Shown here: positions 11,204-22,300 of the stretch, piece by piece
Numbering within the stretch: position 1 is the stretch's first letter
Layout of the letters: each line of letters opens with the position of its first letter
Assembly: GCA_019188255.1 (NCBI GenBank)
Contig: JAETXT010000001.1
Coordinates: forward strand, 5,704,001 to 5,768,000
Reading direction: 5' to 3'
Source of the DNA: Verticillium longisporum
Lineage: Eukaryota; Ascomycota; Sordariomycetes; Glomerellales; Plectosphaerellaceae
DNA length: 64,000 nt
Notes under the pieces: generated by a model
What the model was told of the DNA's origin: nothing
The model's database searches: none
The model's input: only the letters and a program-made list of their open reading frames with translations
Program-made: the position numbers and the translations under genes

Positions 11204-12622
11204 CTAGCCACGGAGTTCGGCTTTCATATTCCCATTAAGATACCACCATGCCTGGCCGACCTCTAAATCAAGATTCTTAGTCTTGCCTGGAAGCATGATG
11301 TCTCCCCGCGTTCCATCTCGAACATAGGTAACGTTCTCCGCCTATTGGCATGCGGTGTTAGCTGGAATCCCCCGTGTTACAGCAGAACCCAACGGACGGC
11401 ATAGCTCGAATACTTACAAGTCCCAAACTTAGCTTCAACATGCCATCAATCACCTGAGGCTCGTAGTCGTGCAGAGCAGTTCCTTGGATCATGGCTACTA
11501 TGTTTTGGCCTACAAGGTCAGCCTGTGCCATGGCTGTCCTGCCCATTTTCGGCCCCTTGCTCTCCGAGATGTCTCCGAGGGCAAAGATGTTGGGATGAGC
11601 GTCGTCGTCAACTTGAAGAGTCGGCCGCACAAGGATTCGGCCTGTGGTATTTGACAAGAGGGAGGGGATGAATGAGGAGAGAAATTCTGTATTCGGGATT
11701 GCGCCCGTACATGGGATCTGTCCCGCCAACCTCGTTAGCATGGCAACCGTCGCACAGTTGGAAATGGGAAAGAAATTCTCACAATCAGATCGAACTGCAC
11801 TTGCTTACTGTCCTGGAAGACCAGCATGCCATTCTCCTGTATGCCGCCAGAGCCCATATTAGACTCCTCGATGCTCTTCACCGCCAGTTGTGGTCTCTCT
11901 CTCAGCATGACCTTGATGCCCATGTTTCCCAGCTTCGACTCCACAAATTCACTTAACCTCTTAAAGTTGGTCAGTAGCCTGTCTCTCGAATGCACAAGCA
12001 AGATATCCTTGTTGGGAAATGCACTCCGAATGTCAGTCGACAGCTGTACCCCCACAGGCCCGCCCCCAACGATGGCTATTTTCTCCGCTCGCTCGATCTT
12101 CGTTCTCAGATCTCGGAGTTGTTTGCATGCCTCATCTCTGTCCGAAGAGATCATCCGTGCTGGCAGCGTCTGTCGAAACCCGGTGGCGATGGCCAAGTAG
12201 ACGTATGGCAGCTTTTGCCCAGACGCTAGCAGAACCTCTCCATCCGCAACGCTAGATACTGTGTCCCTAAGAACTACCCAACTCCCATCGGGAGCCCGCC
12301 CGAAAGCACCGCTGTACGGTATAAATGCCTTCCTCTCATCGCCCACAACGGAATATCGAGGGAAGTTGAAGTTGAAGTTGAAATGTGAGTTCTTTTCGAC
12401 AAGAACTACGCGATAGCCGGAAGGCAATGACTGTGAAAGCCGTTTCGCAAGCTGGAGGCCGGCAAAGGAGCCACCAACCACCACCACATTGCAGGCATCT
12501 GGCGAGGCTTGATAGGTAAATCGATGATATACTGCGTGCACCTGTTGAGAGACCACCTTGGCGCTGGACTCAAACATCGCAGAGGTGAAGTTCGTAAAAA
12601 TCCGAATGGAATCGGGTGCCAT
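11204..12622 (-). CDS. AIF/AMID-like FAD-dependent pyridine nucleotide oxidoreductase, 425 aa, 3 exons
   Basis: Flavoprotein of the apoptosis-inducing-factor-2 / type II NADH dehydrogenase-like group, expected to move electrons from NAD(P)H to quinones at a membrane. Model: exons 11783-12622, 11418-11717 and 11204-11341 (minus strand), introns of 65 and 76 nt, both with GCTAAC branch sites. Seen: FAD-binding N-terminus NVVVVGGSFAGLQLAKRL near residues 45-62; the central NAD(P)-binding motif KIAIVGGGPVGVQL near 165-180; PNIFALGDISE in exon 2, the second FAD-contact motif; and a C-terminal YLNGNMKAELRG tail in exon 3, where AIF-2-like proteins end in a similar substrate-side segment. An internal Met at residue 16 is an alternative start. 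No frame damage is seen. Confidence 0.9.
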
Positions 12623-13242
12623 TGTGACCGAGGCTCAATACCGCAGCCTGCAATGAAAGACAAAGAATAGAGAAAAACTTGTGTGAAGGCGTTCCAGGAC
12701 ACCCATCTAGATATTGCCGAACATCTCATTTCCCTTGTCGGCAGAAATTAGCACCCGAGCCCGAGAGGGGCTGGCCGAGCAAATCGGGCTAAACCTCTCA
12801 CGACTGGCATCGGAGTTCGGGTTCGGTGTACAAATGTCCCTCCGAGGCCGAGACGCCGAACAATCGCCCCTAGCCCCTGGTTTCCGGTTTTCATTTGGCA
12901 GGCATATTCCGCCGGACCTCGACGCCTGCAGCCAGTAATTAGCCCCTCCCTGGTGTCGCACTTCGGGCTCTACGGGCCCCCTGAGCTCCTGACTTTCGAA
13001 TGAATTAATGCCGACCGGGTGCTGCAGGCCGTGGCGCTATCGTTAGCGTTAACGCCTTTCGCATACAGATTCCCATGCTCACTTTTACGCGGGTAATGTG
13101 CGTTACAGTAGTCTTGCAAAGGGGGACAAAATAACTAAGTATTTCAACATGGTTGAGCCTTCCAACAAGGGTTAACTATGTCACTCAGGTGGTAATGTGC
13201 GACCATACCTTTGTCTGGCCCGCTCGCTTAACTATCATGTAC
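12623..13242. other. intergenic, upstream of the AIF-like gene
   Basis: Promoter-side region with no other supported feature, ending at the left inverted repeat of the pogo element. Confidence 0.35.
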
Positions 13243-15109
13243 GTTAACGTAGGTGCATAGCGAGTGGCGCAGCATAGCGAGTGGCGCGGCTCACCCCGAC
13301 TACCCAAACTTCCACCATTAAACACGATTTCCTCCATCACCAAAAATGTCCACTCCTTCCAAAGAAAGCCAAATACTCCTTGCTATCCAAGCTATTCAAA
13401 ACAACCCAGAATTGAGCGCCCGGGCCGCCGCAAAGCTCTATAATGTTCCCCACAGGACCCTCCTCCGCCGCCAGGCCGGCATACCTGCCCGCCGGGACAG
13501 CCCGCCCAATTCTACGAAATTGACCGAACTGGAAGAGCAAACGATTGTAGACTATATACTTGACCTAGATTCGCGATCTTACCCTCCTCGGTTGGGTGAG
13601 GTCGGAGACATGGCGAATCGCCTACTCGAAGACCGCGGCGCGACACGCGTCGGACCACGATGGGCTTCAAACTTCGTCAAACGACGACCTGAGCTCCGGA
13701 CGCGTTTCTTTCGTAAGTATGACTACAAGAGGGCCGAATGCGAAGATCCGGACGCGATAAACGCGTGGTTTCGCCTTATACGCAATATGGTCGCGAAGTA
13801 CGGTATCCAAGAGGCCGACATGTACAACTTTGACGAGACCGGCTTCCAGATGGGCGCTATCGCCAACGGGATGGTCGTAACAAAATCTGAAAGACGATCC
13901 AACGCCAAGATGAGGCAGCCGGGCAATCGGGAATGGGTCACGGTGATCCAGGGCGTTGGCGCGTTGGGTTTTTGCGTCCCGCCGTTCATCGTCGTTTCGG
14001 GCAAGTACCACCTCTCGACTTGGTACCAAGACGACGCGATTTCCCGCGACTGGAGAATCGCAACGTCTCCAAACGGTTGGACGACAAATGATATTGGTCT
14101 AGAATGGATTCGGCATTTCGACCAGCACACACAGTCCCGTACTTTGGGTGGTTACCGCCTACTCATCCTGGATGGGCACGAAAGTCACCACTCTGTCGAG
14201 TTTGAGTTATACTGCAAGAGGAACAACATCATTACCCTCTGCATGCCTCCTCATTCATCTCATATACTCCAGCCCCTTGACGTCGGGTGTTTTGGCCCTC
14301 TGAAGAAAGCGTACGGTCGGCATATCGAGGAGAGAATGAGGGCAGGTACAACACACATCAGCAAGGAGGACTTCTTCCCGGCGTTTTCGGCTGCATTCCA
14401 ACAAGCAATGACAGAAAGAAACATTCAGGGAGGCTTTCGAGGAGCAGGGCTTGCCCCCCATAACCCGGAAGTAGTCCTCTCAAAGCTAGATGTGAAGTTG
14501 AGGACGCCGACGCCTCCGGGGACTCCCCTCGGGGAGCGCGGCTCTTGGGTCTCTAAGACGCCCACCAACCCGCTCGAGGCAGGTTCGCAAACCGATTTCA
14601 TTAAAGGTCGAATCTCCCGTCATCAGGGAAGCTCCCCAAAGTCGATTTTAGATGCTGTTGACTATCTTGCGAAGGGGACGCGGGGTGTTATGCACCAGAT
14701 CGCTCTTTTGAAGTCGGAGGTTATGATTCTTCGAGAGGAAAATGCTACACTAAGCCGGCGCCGGAGAGCCAAAAAGCTACGTCTCCGGAAAGGAGGAAGC
14801 ATGACTCTAGGCGAGGGACAGGACAAGAGCGCCCAGAAGGAAGTTGATATCCAGATTAAGGAGGAAACGAAGCAGAACCCGGGTCCCGCGTCGCGGTCCG
14901 AGCCCAAGAAGCGGTGCTGTAGTGTATGCGGGAAGACCGGTCACAACGCGAGAACTTGTCAGACGGTTCTATTATTATCTGGAGGAGAAGACGAGGTGTA
15001 ATTTCAATTGATTGTTTGTGATCCGGTTGAGTTCTTGGTTGGAATGTTCGTCGGGTCGGGGTGAGCCGCGCCACTCGCTATGCTGCGCCAGCTATGCACC
15101 TACGTTAAC
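13243..15109 (+). mobile_element. Fot1/pogo-type DNA transposon with 55-58 bp inverted ends, apparently intact
   Basis: The left end (13243-13300, starting GTTAACGTAGGTGCATAGC) and the reverse complement of the right end (15052-15109) match almost perfectly, differing mainly by a 3-base insertion. Total length is about 1.87 kb, typical for Fot1-like elements. TA lies directly outside the right end; on the left the nearest TA is one base away, so the exact terminus and TA duplication are uncertain. Inside is one uninterrupted transposase frame. A decayed relative is at 44131-45566. Confidence 0.88.
13346..15001 (+). CDS. pogo/Fot1 transposase (CENP-B HTH + DDE_1), 551 aa, intact
   Basis: Cut-and-paste transposase. 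An N-terminal Psq/CENP-B-type helix-turn-helix (about 5-50, ending NVPHRTLLRRQAG) is followed by a second HTH_Tnp/CENP-B domain (about 60-125, ending WASNFVKRRPELRTRF). The DDE_1 catalytic core has the first Asp in YNFDETGFQMG, the second in LLILDGHESHH and the third in HILQPLDVGCFGPLKKAY. A coiled-coil stretch (LKSEVMILREENATLSRRRR) leads to a C-terminal CCHC zinc knuckle CSVCGKTGHNARTC. The length is usual for the family, with no stop or frameshift, so it may still be active or only recently inserted. A single exon fits; the start is the first Met after the left inverted repeat. Confidence 0.95.
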   Translation: MSTPSKESQILLAIQAIQNNPELSARAAAKLYNVPHRTLLRRQAGIPARRDSPPNSTKLTELEEQTIVDYILDLDSRSYPPRLGEVGDMANRLLEDRGATRVGPRWASNFVKRRPELRTRFFRKYDYKRAECEDPDAINAWFRLIRNMVAKYGIQEADMYNFDETGFQMGAIANGMVVTKSERRSNAKMRQPGNREWVTVIQGVGALGFCVPPFIVVSGKYHLSTWYQDDAISRDWRIATSPNGWTTNDIGLEWIRHFDQHTQSRTLGGYRLLILDGHESHHSVEFELYCKRNNIITLCMPPHSSHILQPLDVGCFGPLKKAYGRHIEERMRAGTTHISKEDFFPAFSAAFQQAMTERNIQGGFRGAGLAPHNPEVVLSKLDVKLRTPTPPGTPLGERGSWVSKTPTNPLEAGSQTDFIKGRISRHQGSSPKSILDAVDYLAKGTRGVMHQIALLKSEVMILREENATLSRRRRAKKLRLRKGGSMTLGEGQDKSAQKEVDIQIKEETKQNPGPASRSEPKKRCCSVCGKTGHNARTCQTVLLLSGGEDEV

Positions 15110-15576
15110 TAGGTCTATATAATTGCTTGGTTTGCGGATTGAGACTCGTTGGGCCTTCCAATATGTCCAATTCCTTCCTTGACTTAATACCTCGTGGCCG
15201 ACAGCTTGAATTTCCCAGCGGGTAATTTCAGTGTACATCGACTTGGGCAAGGTAGTACCTTTTCGTTCCCGCGTGATTTAGCGATCAAGGTTGGGGTGGG
15301 TCACCGAGCACCCCGAGAGTCCGAGACTAAGGTCCGCGGGAGGCTAGAAAAAAGTGGGCTTGAAGGAGAAGCCGTTAAGCGAAGACCCCGAGCCCCGACC
15401 CCGATGATACCTGGGAAGACGAGTCAAACCTGGTGCTGATCTTCCATGACAACGGCGGCTCGGGCACTCTGGCAAGCTTTCCGGCATCCACCACAGGCAT
15501 TCACTGAGACAAGTTCAGCACTCACGAGTCTTGAATATCAAATGTAGATCTCTAATCTGTTGGTACGTTTTCCGCC
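15110..15576. other. intergenic, no gene recognised
   Basis: Sequence between the pogo right end and the monooxygenase remnant. Short frames only, nothing recognisable. Confidence 0.3.
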
Positions 15577-15780
15577 ATGGATGAAGGGGCGATAGAGTCG
15601 GCGGCACGTCTTGCCAACGCCATCTCGCGCAGAATGGATGAGTGCCCACAAGGACTGTCTGAAGAAGCCCTCGAAGAAGCGTTTGTTCAACTACACAGAC
15701 ACCGCTATGGCCGCGCACAAGGCGTGGTGAAGCAAGGTGAACAAATGCAATCGATAACGAACCTGAATGGTCCCATTTCC
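15577..15780 (+). pseudogene. remnant of a flavin-dependent (paxM-like) monooxygenase, C-terminal part
   Basis: The plus-strand frame carries DEGAIESAARLANAISRR followed by EEALEEAFVQLHRHRYGRAQ. This resembles the region after the GD-motif helix of fungal FAD monooxygenases (GQGxxxAIEDAAxLANAL then xRxxRxxxV). The upstream FAD-binding domain is absent and the frame soon runs into the 3' exon of the bZIP gene on the other strand. It is probably a gene fragment, and could be a chance resemblance. Confidence 0.4.
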
Positions 15781-15783
15781 GGA

Positions 15784-17134
15784 TTACTGATCTGTGATCT
15801 GGTTCCTCTTTATGAAACAGTCGTTGAAGCCGGACTGCCAGAGGATGGTGAGGTTGGCTCTGAAGAGCTGCCAGAAGAGGTTCGAGCAGTACCGGTGTTG
15901 GGAGAACACGAAGCGCTCGCGGACGCCAGGCCTGGTGGTTGTCACTTAAGGTCATTGTCTGGGTGGAGCTTGCTGCCAGCTAAGCTAGGAAACGGAACGT
16001 ACCAGACGAAGAAGTCAATCGCGTATGAATGAGGAAGGGACTGTGATGGCCTCGTACCGGTTAACCAAGCGCTCTGTACTAAATATCAGTCGGATAGGCA
16101 GTTTACCGCTTTCGGAACCAACGTGGCAAAGTCGCCATTCTCTCGGGTGTAGGGTCACCATGACAAGTGATCAACACATGCATCATCCTCAGAGTTGCTA
16201 GCCGTTCTACCGGTCCACACTTGGAAAAGCAGAGGTCGTCAACCATGCGCAGCTTCCGCCACGAGTCGGTCATCATGCCCGCCCTCTCGACGCTGTCCCA
16301 GCCTTCGACGATGGCTCGAACGGGTGTGTCTTGGCTGGCCCGATCTTCGGCTTCTATAGCTAGCTGTGACAACTCAACAGGCTTGCCGAGTGCGTGATTG
16401 ATTTGTCGCCAGATATTGGGGTTGAGGTTGCGTTGGTTGACTTGTATGACGGTGGAGCAGTGGCAGGGCTGTGGGGATTGAGGAATGATGAAGTTATTTA
16501 CGGGTGAGCTGGCCTCTTGTGATAATCCTGTATCCCTCCTGGGAAGTATTGTTGGAGTAGGTTGGATCTCGTCGCAATTCTGAACCGTATGCCTCGGATA
16601 CGGCATTGCCGCAGACTTGCTAGCGATAATGGGAATCTCAGGGGTATCGAACCCCCAGCCGAAATCCGTTGGTGGCAACGAAATGCAGGTGTCCGGTGTG
16701 GCGTACTCGTCGCGATACGAGGGAGATGTGGCCCCCTCTTCCGGAGCCTGCGTCTGATCGAAAGACTTGATGTCCTCGGGGAGCTCACTCAGCGCTTGCA
16801 TAGCGCCGACCACGGAGATCGATGAGCCCTTCGACTGAGCCGAGAAGGCGTCCGTATGATGCCGAATCGTCGTCTCGAGTGATGCTAGAAAGCTAATGAG
16901 CTTGTCTCTCTCCTGCGTCGTCTGCAGCAACTGCTCCATGAGCCGCGACACTTCGGCGTTGACGTCCTTGTGGGACAGATGTTCGACGAGCTCTTCGAGA
17001 TAAGCGATGCGGCTTTTGGTGCGCTCTCGCGCCGCGCGCTGTGCCTTGCGGTCGAACTCCCGTTTCTTGAGTCGCCGGGCGGCGACTTCGGGTATCTCAT
17101 CTTTAATATCTGTCTTTTGTGCTGTTGTCGACAT
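15784..17134 (-). CDS. bZIP transcription factor with C-terminal DUF3425 domain, 407 aa, 3 exons
   Basis: AP-1-like nuclear regulator. Model: exons 16107-17134, 16003-16050, 15784-15931; introns 56 nt (TTAAC branch site) and 71 nt, phases consistent. The start is the Met of MSTTAQKTDIKDE; 57 upstream in-frame codons add only arginine-rich filler. The basic region is KKREFDRKAQRAARERTKSR at about residues 25-45, then a leucine-zipper-like heptad stretch (IAYLEELVEHLSHKDVNAEV, MEQLLQTTQERDKLISFL). The C-terminal half matches DUF3425, the usual partner domain in fungal bZIPs: PNIWRQINHALGKPVELS, then FFVWPGVRERFVFSQHRYCS and FWQLFRANLTILW recovered by splicing. It stops about 30 residues earlier than typical members, so the C-terminus may be shortened or a last exon missed. 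Confidence 0.87.
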
Positions 17135-17616
17135 GGTGGTGTCTTTGGTCGTACGCGGGTGAAGCTGTCTGAGTGTTTGCGTGGGCTTCGACATTTTCGA
17201 GCGGATCGCCATACCAGGGAGCGGCGATATACCATCTCGCCGTCGCATTGTTACGCCGTCAAGCCAGGTGTCGAGGCACTGGTCACGTCTAGGTTGAGGT
17301 ATCACGTAGCTTAAAGTAGTGCTGGCGGGGTGTCAGTGCGGAGGCGCGGGCTGGGTTAACCTGTCCCGATAAAACTAGCTTTCCCCAGTGGTTTCCTTCT
17401 TCATTGACCGGGCTGAGAGTGCCGTCGGTGATTGGTCGCACTCGTCCAGGGTATCACCAGCTGGATGCGGTGGATCTGAGCTGATTCGTCTACTTTGCAC
17501 CTCGTCTCAGCTCTCCGCATCTGCTGGTTACGTAACCATTCCTGAAGCGTATCGGAGCCTTGAACGTCACACATTGGCCTCGCGGGTCGCAATGTGTCGC
17601 CGAGGTCTGTTGTTAG
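17135..17616. promoter_or_regulatory. upstream region of the bZIP gene
   Basis: 482 bp between the bZIP start and a LINE 3' end. No specific site was recognised. The LINE insertion gives the left-over promoter length. Confidence 0.35.
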
Positions 17617-19060
17617 ACTGACTGACTGATTTTATTACGCCCGACATGGTCTAGGGCAACTACTGGTTAAGTACATATTCCATTCCGTCACGCATCTTTC
17701 CCATCTCGTCCAGCCATATGACCCTGACTGACTGACTGATTTTATTACGCCCGATATGGCCTAGGGCAACTACCGTGTAAATACATATTCCATTCCGTCA
17801 CGCATCTTTCTCGTCTCGTCCAGCCCTTACAAAAGTCTCTTCCTGAATGCACACTACGCATGATCTATGCTTATTGATGAATTCTCGTAGGGGTTAGTAG
17901 CAAGTTGTCCGTGAAGGCGTCTTCTCCAGGTGCCCAGCTTCCTATAGCCAGTCGCTGGTGCGAACCTGCTGTCATGGCACGAGGTGAGTGTGTTAGTAAA
18001 AGAGGGTGGGTGGTTGTGGGTAAGGTTATGGGGTTTTCTGTCCTTCGTTCAGTCTTCCGGTTGCCATGGCATACTTGATGGTCGCATGCACTGCCGCCAT
18101 GTCGGGTTTCCAATCTTCCAAGTCCGTGGGCGCCTTCCCCCCAAGATGGAAGGACAGGCTTCCCGTTTTCGATCTGGTTACTTGCTGCATCTCGGCTCGT
18201 AGCGAGGTCCATCTCACGCATCGAAAGAGAAAGTGCTCAATCGTCTCTGCAGCTTGCCCACAGCCACATTCGGCGTCCATTGCGGCACCATTCTTTCTCA
18301 GGTAGGTGTTCAGTCGTGTCATCCCCGTCCGCAGCTGCGCGAGGACGCTCGCTTGCGCTGCTGTTAAGCCGTCGTATATCCAGCGCGTGTGTCTTCCCGG
18401 GAGTGCTGTGTCGATCCTCTTGGAGTATCTGCCGACGTCTGCTGGCATGGCGTGGTATCCTTCCTGGGCCTTCCTCGCTGCGGCGAGCGTCGTCGATATG
18501 GCCCGATACGGTTCCTTCCTCAGCGGTTGTTCCGGGTTGGCGGCGCATTGTGCTGCTCTCTTCGCTGCTAGGGTTAGCTCCGATTCCGCATCGGTGGGGA
18601 TCCCTCCGGTCGAGACCGTGACGCCTTTCTCTCTGAGCCTGTCGATGGTGGCGTAAATCCGCTCCATGTCTGCCTGTCCGGATTGGCAACGCGGTTTGGT
18701 AATCGCTTGCGTCGCTGCTTTGTTCCTGGTGAGAATGACAATGTTGCCAAATACCGGGCGTCTCGGTGTCTCGCGGACTATCCTGTTGACTGCGTCTAGC
18801 ATCCTATCGTGGGCATCCAGGCCTTTGTGCATGGCTGCTAGCTCGGCCGTGAACGGGTTCTGCATGTCTCTTGGCCCTAGTCTGGCTCTTTCCGTGAAGA
18901 AGCCCTCGGCCGCCCAGATGGCCCGCGGGGTCCTAGTTGTTACACCGATGCCGACCGTGTCGCTTCTCGTCGATGTGCTTGTGGTGATCACTGTGGGGGT
19001 TTCATATGACCCTACCCACCAGGCGTTGAATCAGGCCGAGACAAGTTCAGATTGAACCGG
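17617..19060 (-). mobile_element. LINE copy A (non-LTR, Tad-like), 5'-truncated, with doubled 3' end
   Basis: On the minus strand the element runs from about 19060 (truncated 5' side) to a 3' end at 17617. The 3' end is GGGCGTAATAAAATCAG followed by a (CAGT)n tetranucleotide tail. The last ~110 bp are present twice in the same orientation (tails at 17617-17633 and 17724-17743), both with the shared CTAGGGCAACTAC and CATATTCCATTCCGTCACGC blocks in plus-strand reading. The coding part is listed separately. Related 3' ends are at 38345, 58447 and 60446. Confidence 0.85.
18026..19045 (-). pseudogene. LINE copy A: ORF2 C-terminus (RNase H-like domain and zinc motif)
   Basis: Open frame with the C-terminal part of a LINE polyprotein. 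The degenerate RNase H domain shows GIGVTTRTPRAIWAAEG, FTAELAAMHKGLDA and VILTRNKAATQAI. It is followed by the conserved tail RYSKRIDTALPGRHTRWIYD, LAQLRTGMTRLNTYLRK and a C-x-C-x8-H-x4-C motif (ECGCGQAAETIEHFLFRC). The endonuclease and reverse transcriptase are gone, so the copy cannot move. The same tail recurs in copies C, D and E. Confidence 0.88.
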
Positions 19061-19390
19061 TCTCAGCTGCGCAATGATTGGCTCAATATTTGCACTGTGA
19101 TCTCCACCATTTACTCAGGACAACGCCTCACTTAACCGAGAAGTCGAACGTCCTCATGAGTGGCCAAGAAAAGAGGGGCCGCGTATCAGGCCAGACTTGG
19201 AGTTCTCCAGGCATCCATGGAGTGTAAGGACAGGGCACCCCGCATTGCAGGCAGAGAAGAGAACCCCAACTCTCTCACACATGCTCTTGAGTCTGGCCTT
19301 GTTAGGCTTTAGGGCCATGGGGCGGAGGGGGATTGCCATCCTCAGCAGTCCTGACATTCCCTGTTTACTCAGCAGGACTGATTAGCCAGT
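19061..19390. other. spacer between two LINE copies
   Basis: Roughly 330 bp between the 5' break of copy A and the 3' side of copy B. No feature recognised. Confidence 0.3.
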
Positions 19391-22300
19391 AGAGCCGATC
19401 GTGCCGTGATGTGGGGGGGGTAGGTTTGGTGTGTGTTAGGGGGATCTTGCAGTCGTTTCTCTTACTACCTTTTGCAGATGCTATCGAAGAAGGACGTCTC
19501 CTTGATCCGCTTGACGAAGTTTGGCCAGTCTAGGCCTAGCTGAGAGTTAATGTATCTATGGCGTCCGAACCATGGTTGGGGCAGATGCCGTCTCCCGTTT
19601 GCCTTTCGGCAGTCGAGGGGATGGACAGGGGATTTTCGTTTTCCGCATGTGCAGAGCAGTTGGGCATCTTCGTGGTTGAACCTCTCGTGGTATGCCGCAA
19701 AGTCGCCGTGTCCAGTGCGGGCAGCCAGGATCCAGTGGAGTTCCTTCCTTGTCAGGGTGGTGAGCTCCTCCGTGGGGGATAGCTGGGCCTCGAGTTCAAG
19801 GTCGTTATAGCTCTTGGGCTGGCTTTTGAGCCACCAGGCCTGGAAGGCGTGGTGGTGGCCTTTCCGGATGTGCCGTTTCACGTGGCTGAAGGTTGGGAGA
19901 CGTTCTTGTGGGGGGGGAATGGCGGCACCTTTCTTGGCCATGGTGTCTGCCAGTTCATTACCCGGGATGCCTACGTGGCCAGGGGCCCAGCGGCAGTCTA
20001 CAGGTACGGTAGTGCTCCGTGTGATTTGTCTGAAGTCGAGAATGGCTTGTTGTGAGGAGACGGGGGGCGTCCCGTTCAGGCACCAGATGACTGAGGTGTT
20101 GTCGAGGCACACTGTGATGGCTGTGGTGTGTTCGTCTGTGCAGTGCGAGAGGGCCGCTCGGAGTCCTGCTCTTGCGCCTTCGGCCTCGGCGTCGAAGACC
20201 TCGGCTTTCGGGAGAGGTCTGCAGCCGGCGTGGGCGGGGATCTTGTTGTTGCCTTCATAGACCACGTAGCCAAAACCGGTCTTGAGGTCAGGAGCTTGGG
20301 AGCCGTCTGTGAATACCAACAGGTGTCCCGGGGGCCGCGTCTTGACCCAAGCATTGAAGGAGGAAGCTGATTCCTCCTTCGTTGCTTGGGTTGGCGCAGC
20401 ACAGTAAACCCTGGGGCTTAAGATTGGGCGGGGGAAGGGGGGGACGCTGGCAGCGGCGGCCGTCAGTATCGTGGGACGTAGAGCTCTTCCCCGGATGCGT
20501 TGTGCTCGATGGTCCTTCATACGATGCACCAGAGGGTGTTCCGCATCAAGTGTACCAAGCCGAAGTGCGTGTCTAGAGCGTGCTATGTCCAGCAAGAGCT
20601 CTGTGGGCGGGGTCGAGGACTCTCTGAGCATGGCTTCGGTTTGCGTGGTTTTCCATACGGGAAGGCTGGCCCTGATGGCGCGGTTGATGACCACTTTGAT
20701 CCTGTGGATGAAGTCGACGAGACCGTGGTTGACTAGAGGGTATGTGCCCTTCTTCCCGGTGGCACTTGCTTTCTTATGACCAGGGTACCAGAGTTCGGAT
20801 GCGTAGAGGGCTTTTGGGAGGACAATGGTGTGTACTGCTTTGCGCATGGCTGCTGGCGGTGCACCTCTGAGGACTCTGTTCAGGCCGCCTATGTGGTTGG
20901 CAGTGGATCGCGCCTTGGCTGCGCGCATCTCAATGTGATGCTTGTAGGAGAGAGACTTGTCAAGCCATACCCCCAGCCACCTCATGGCTGCGCCGGGTTC
21001 AATGACTTTAGTGTCGTGTGTTATCGTGTGGGCGATTGTCAGGGTTCGAGACTTGGTAAAGTGCATGACCTCTGTCTTATTTGGGTCGAACCTAATAGCG
21101 TTGGTGGCACCCCAGTTGACGGTGTCGTTGAGGAGCTTCTGGGCGCGGGCCGTGGTGTCTTGAGCGTTCTCCCCACACAGAGGATGGCACAGTCGTCAGC
21201 ATAGCCAAACCTTCCAGCTTGAGGGCCGATTCTGTGGCCGGGCTCGGTATATAGCAGGAAGAGGATAGGGGATGCAGGGGAGCCTTGGGGAAGTCCGCAC
21301 TGGAGAGGGGCCGCGGGCGAGGTGTGTCCTTCGTGTCTTACTCTTGCCTGTCTGTCTGACATGAAGGACAGGACCCATGCGGTGAGGTTATCGGGCCAGC
21401 CTTGTTCACGTAAGCGCACAGAGAGGCGGCCTTTCAGTGCTGCATCAAAGGCACCTTCAATGTCAAAGGTGACTAGTGTAGCCACCTTGTTCCGGTTCAT
21501 GGCTGCTTCGACGTCATGGGTCAGGCAGCCGACGATGTCGTTCGAGGACCTCTTTGGCAGGGCCCCCGCAACTTGTGGGTTGAGGACTTGTTCTGAGATG
21601 CATAACCATGCCATGCGTCTCGCAATGAGCCTTTCGAGACCTTTGCCTATCGTTGAGAGCAGTGAAATCGGGCGCCAGCCCTTGTGGGAGCTTGCATCGC
21701 GGTTGGGTTTGGGGATCATGACAGTATCGGCATAGCGATATCGGCGGGGGTGGTATCCCTGATCGAGACACGCTTGGAAAAGTCGCTGGACGTAATCTTT
21801 AATAGAAGGCCAGACGGCCTGAAGCATCTTGACCGTGATAGAGTCGCCTCCCGGGGACGTGTTACTGACGCTGATTACCGCGGCGCGCACCTCTTCTGGT
21901 CCAAGTTCCCTTGTCCAGGGGATGACGCGTCGTGGGCAGGTCAGTGTGTTGGGGTCGATGTCTTCGTTCGCGCTATTCCTCTCCAGCAGTGTTCTTCGGA
22001 GAAAATCCACCTTCTCAGCGGGTGCGGTGATCGTTGCGGTGCCGTCCTGTAAAGGGGGGGACTGGAATTGGCTCCTAGGAGCATCCCAACCCATGATCTT
22101 GTACAGGTCTCGATCTGTTTTGATACCCTCAATTTGGTTCTGCCAGAAGGCTGCTTTGGCGGCGCGGACTGTCTTCCGGAATGCAGTCTTAGCCTCCTTG
22201 GTGGCCATCGAGGTTGGGTCGTGTCTTCGGGCTTGGTGTAGGTCGCGGGCGTTAGCCGCGCAGTCTTGTGTCCACCATCTGGCGCGTTTGTTTTTGGTGT

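Noticed and set aside
17388..19060. Several frames over 100 codons on the plus strand of LINE copy A
   Set aside because: They are antisense to the LINE RNase H frame and carry no own motif.
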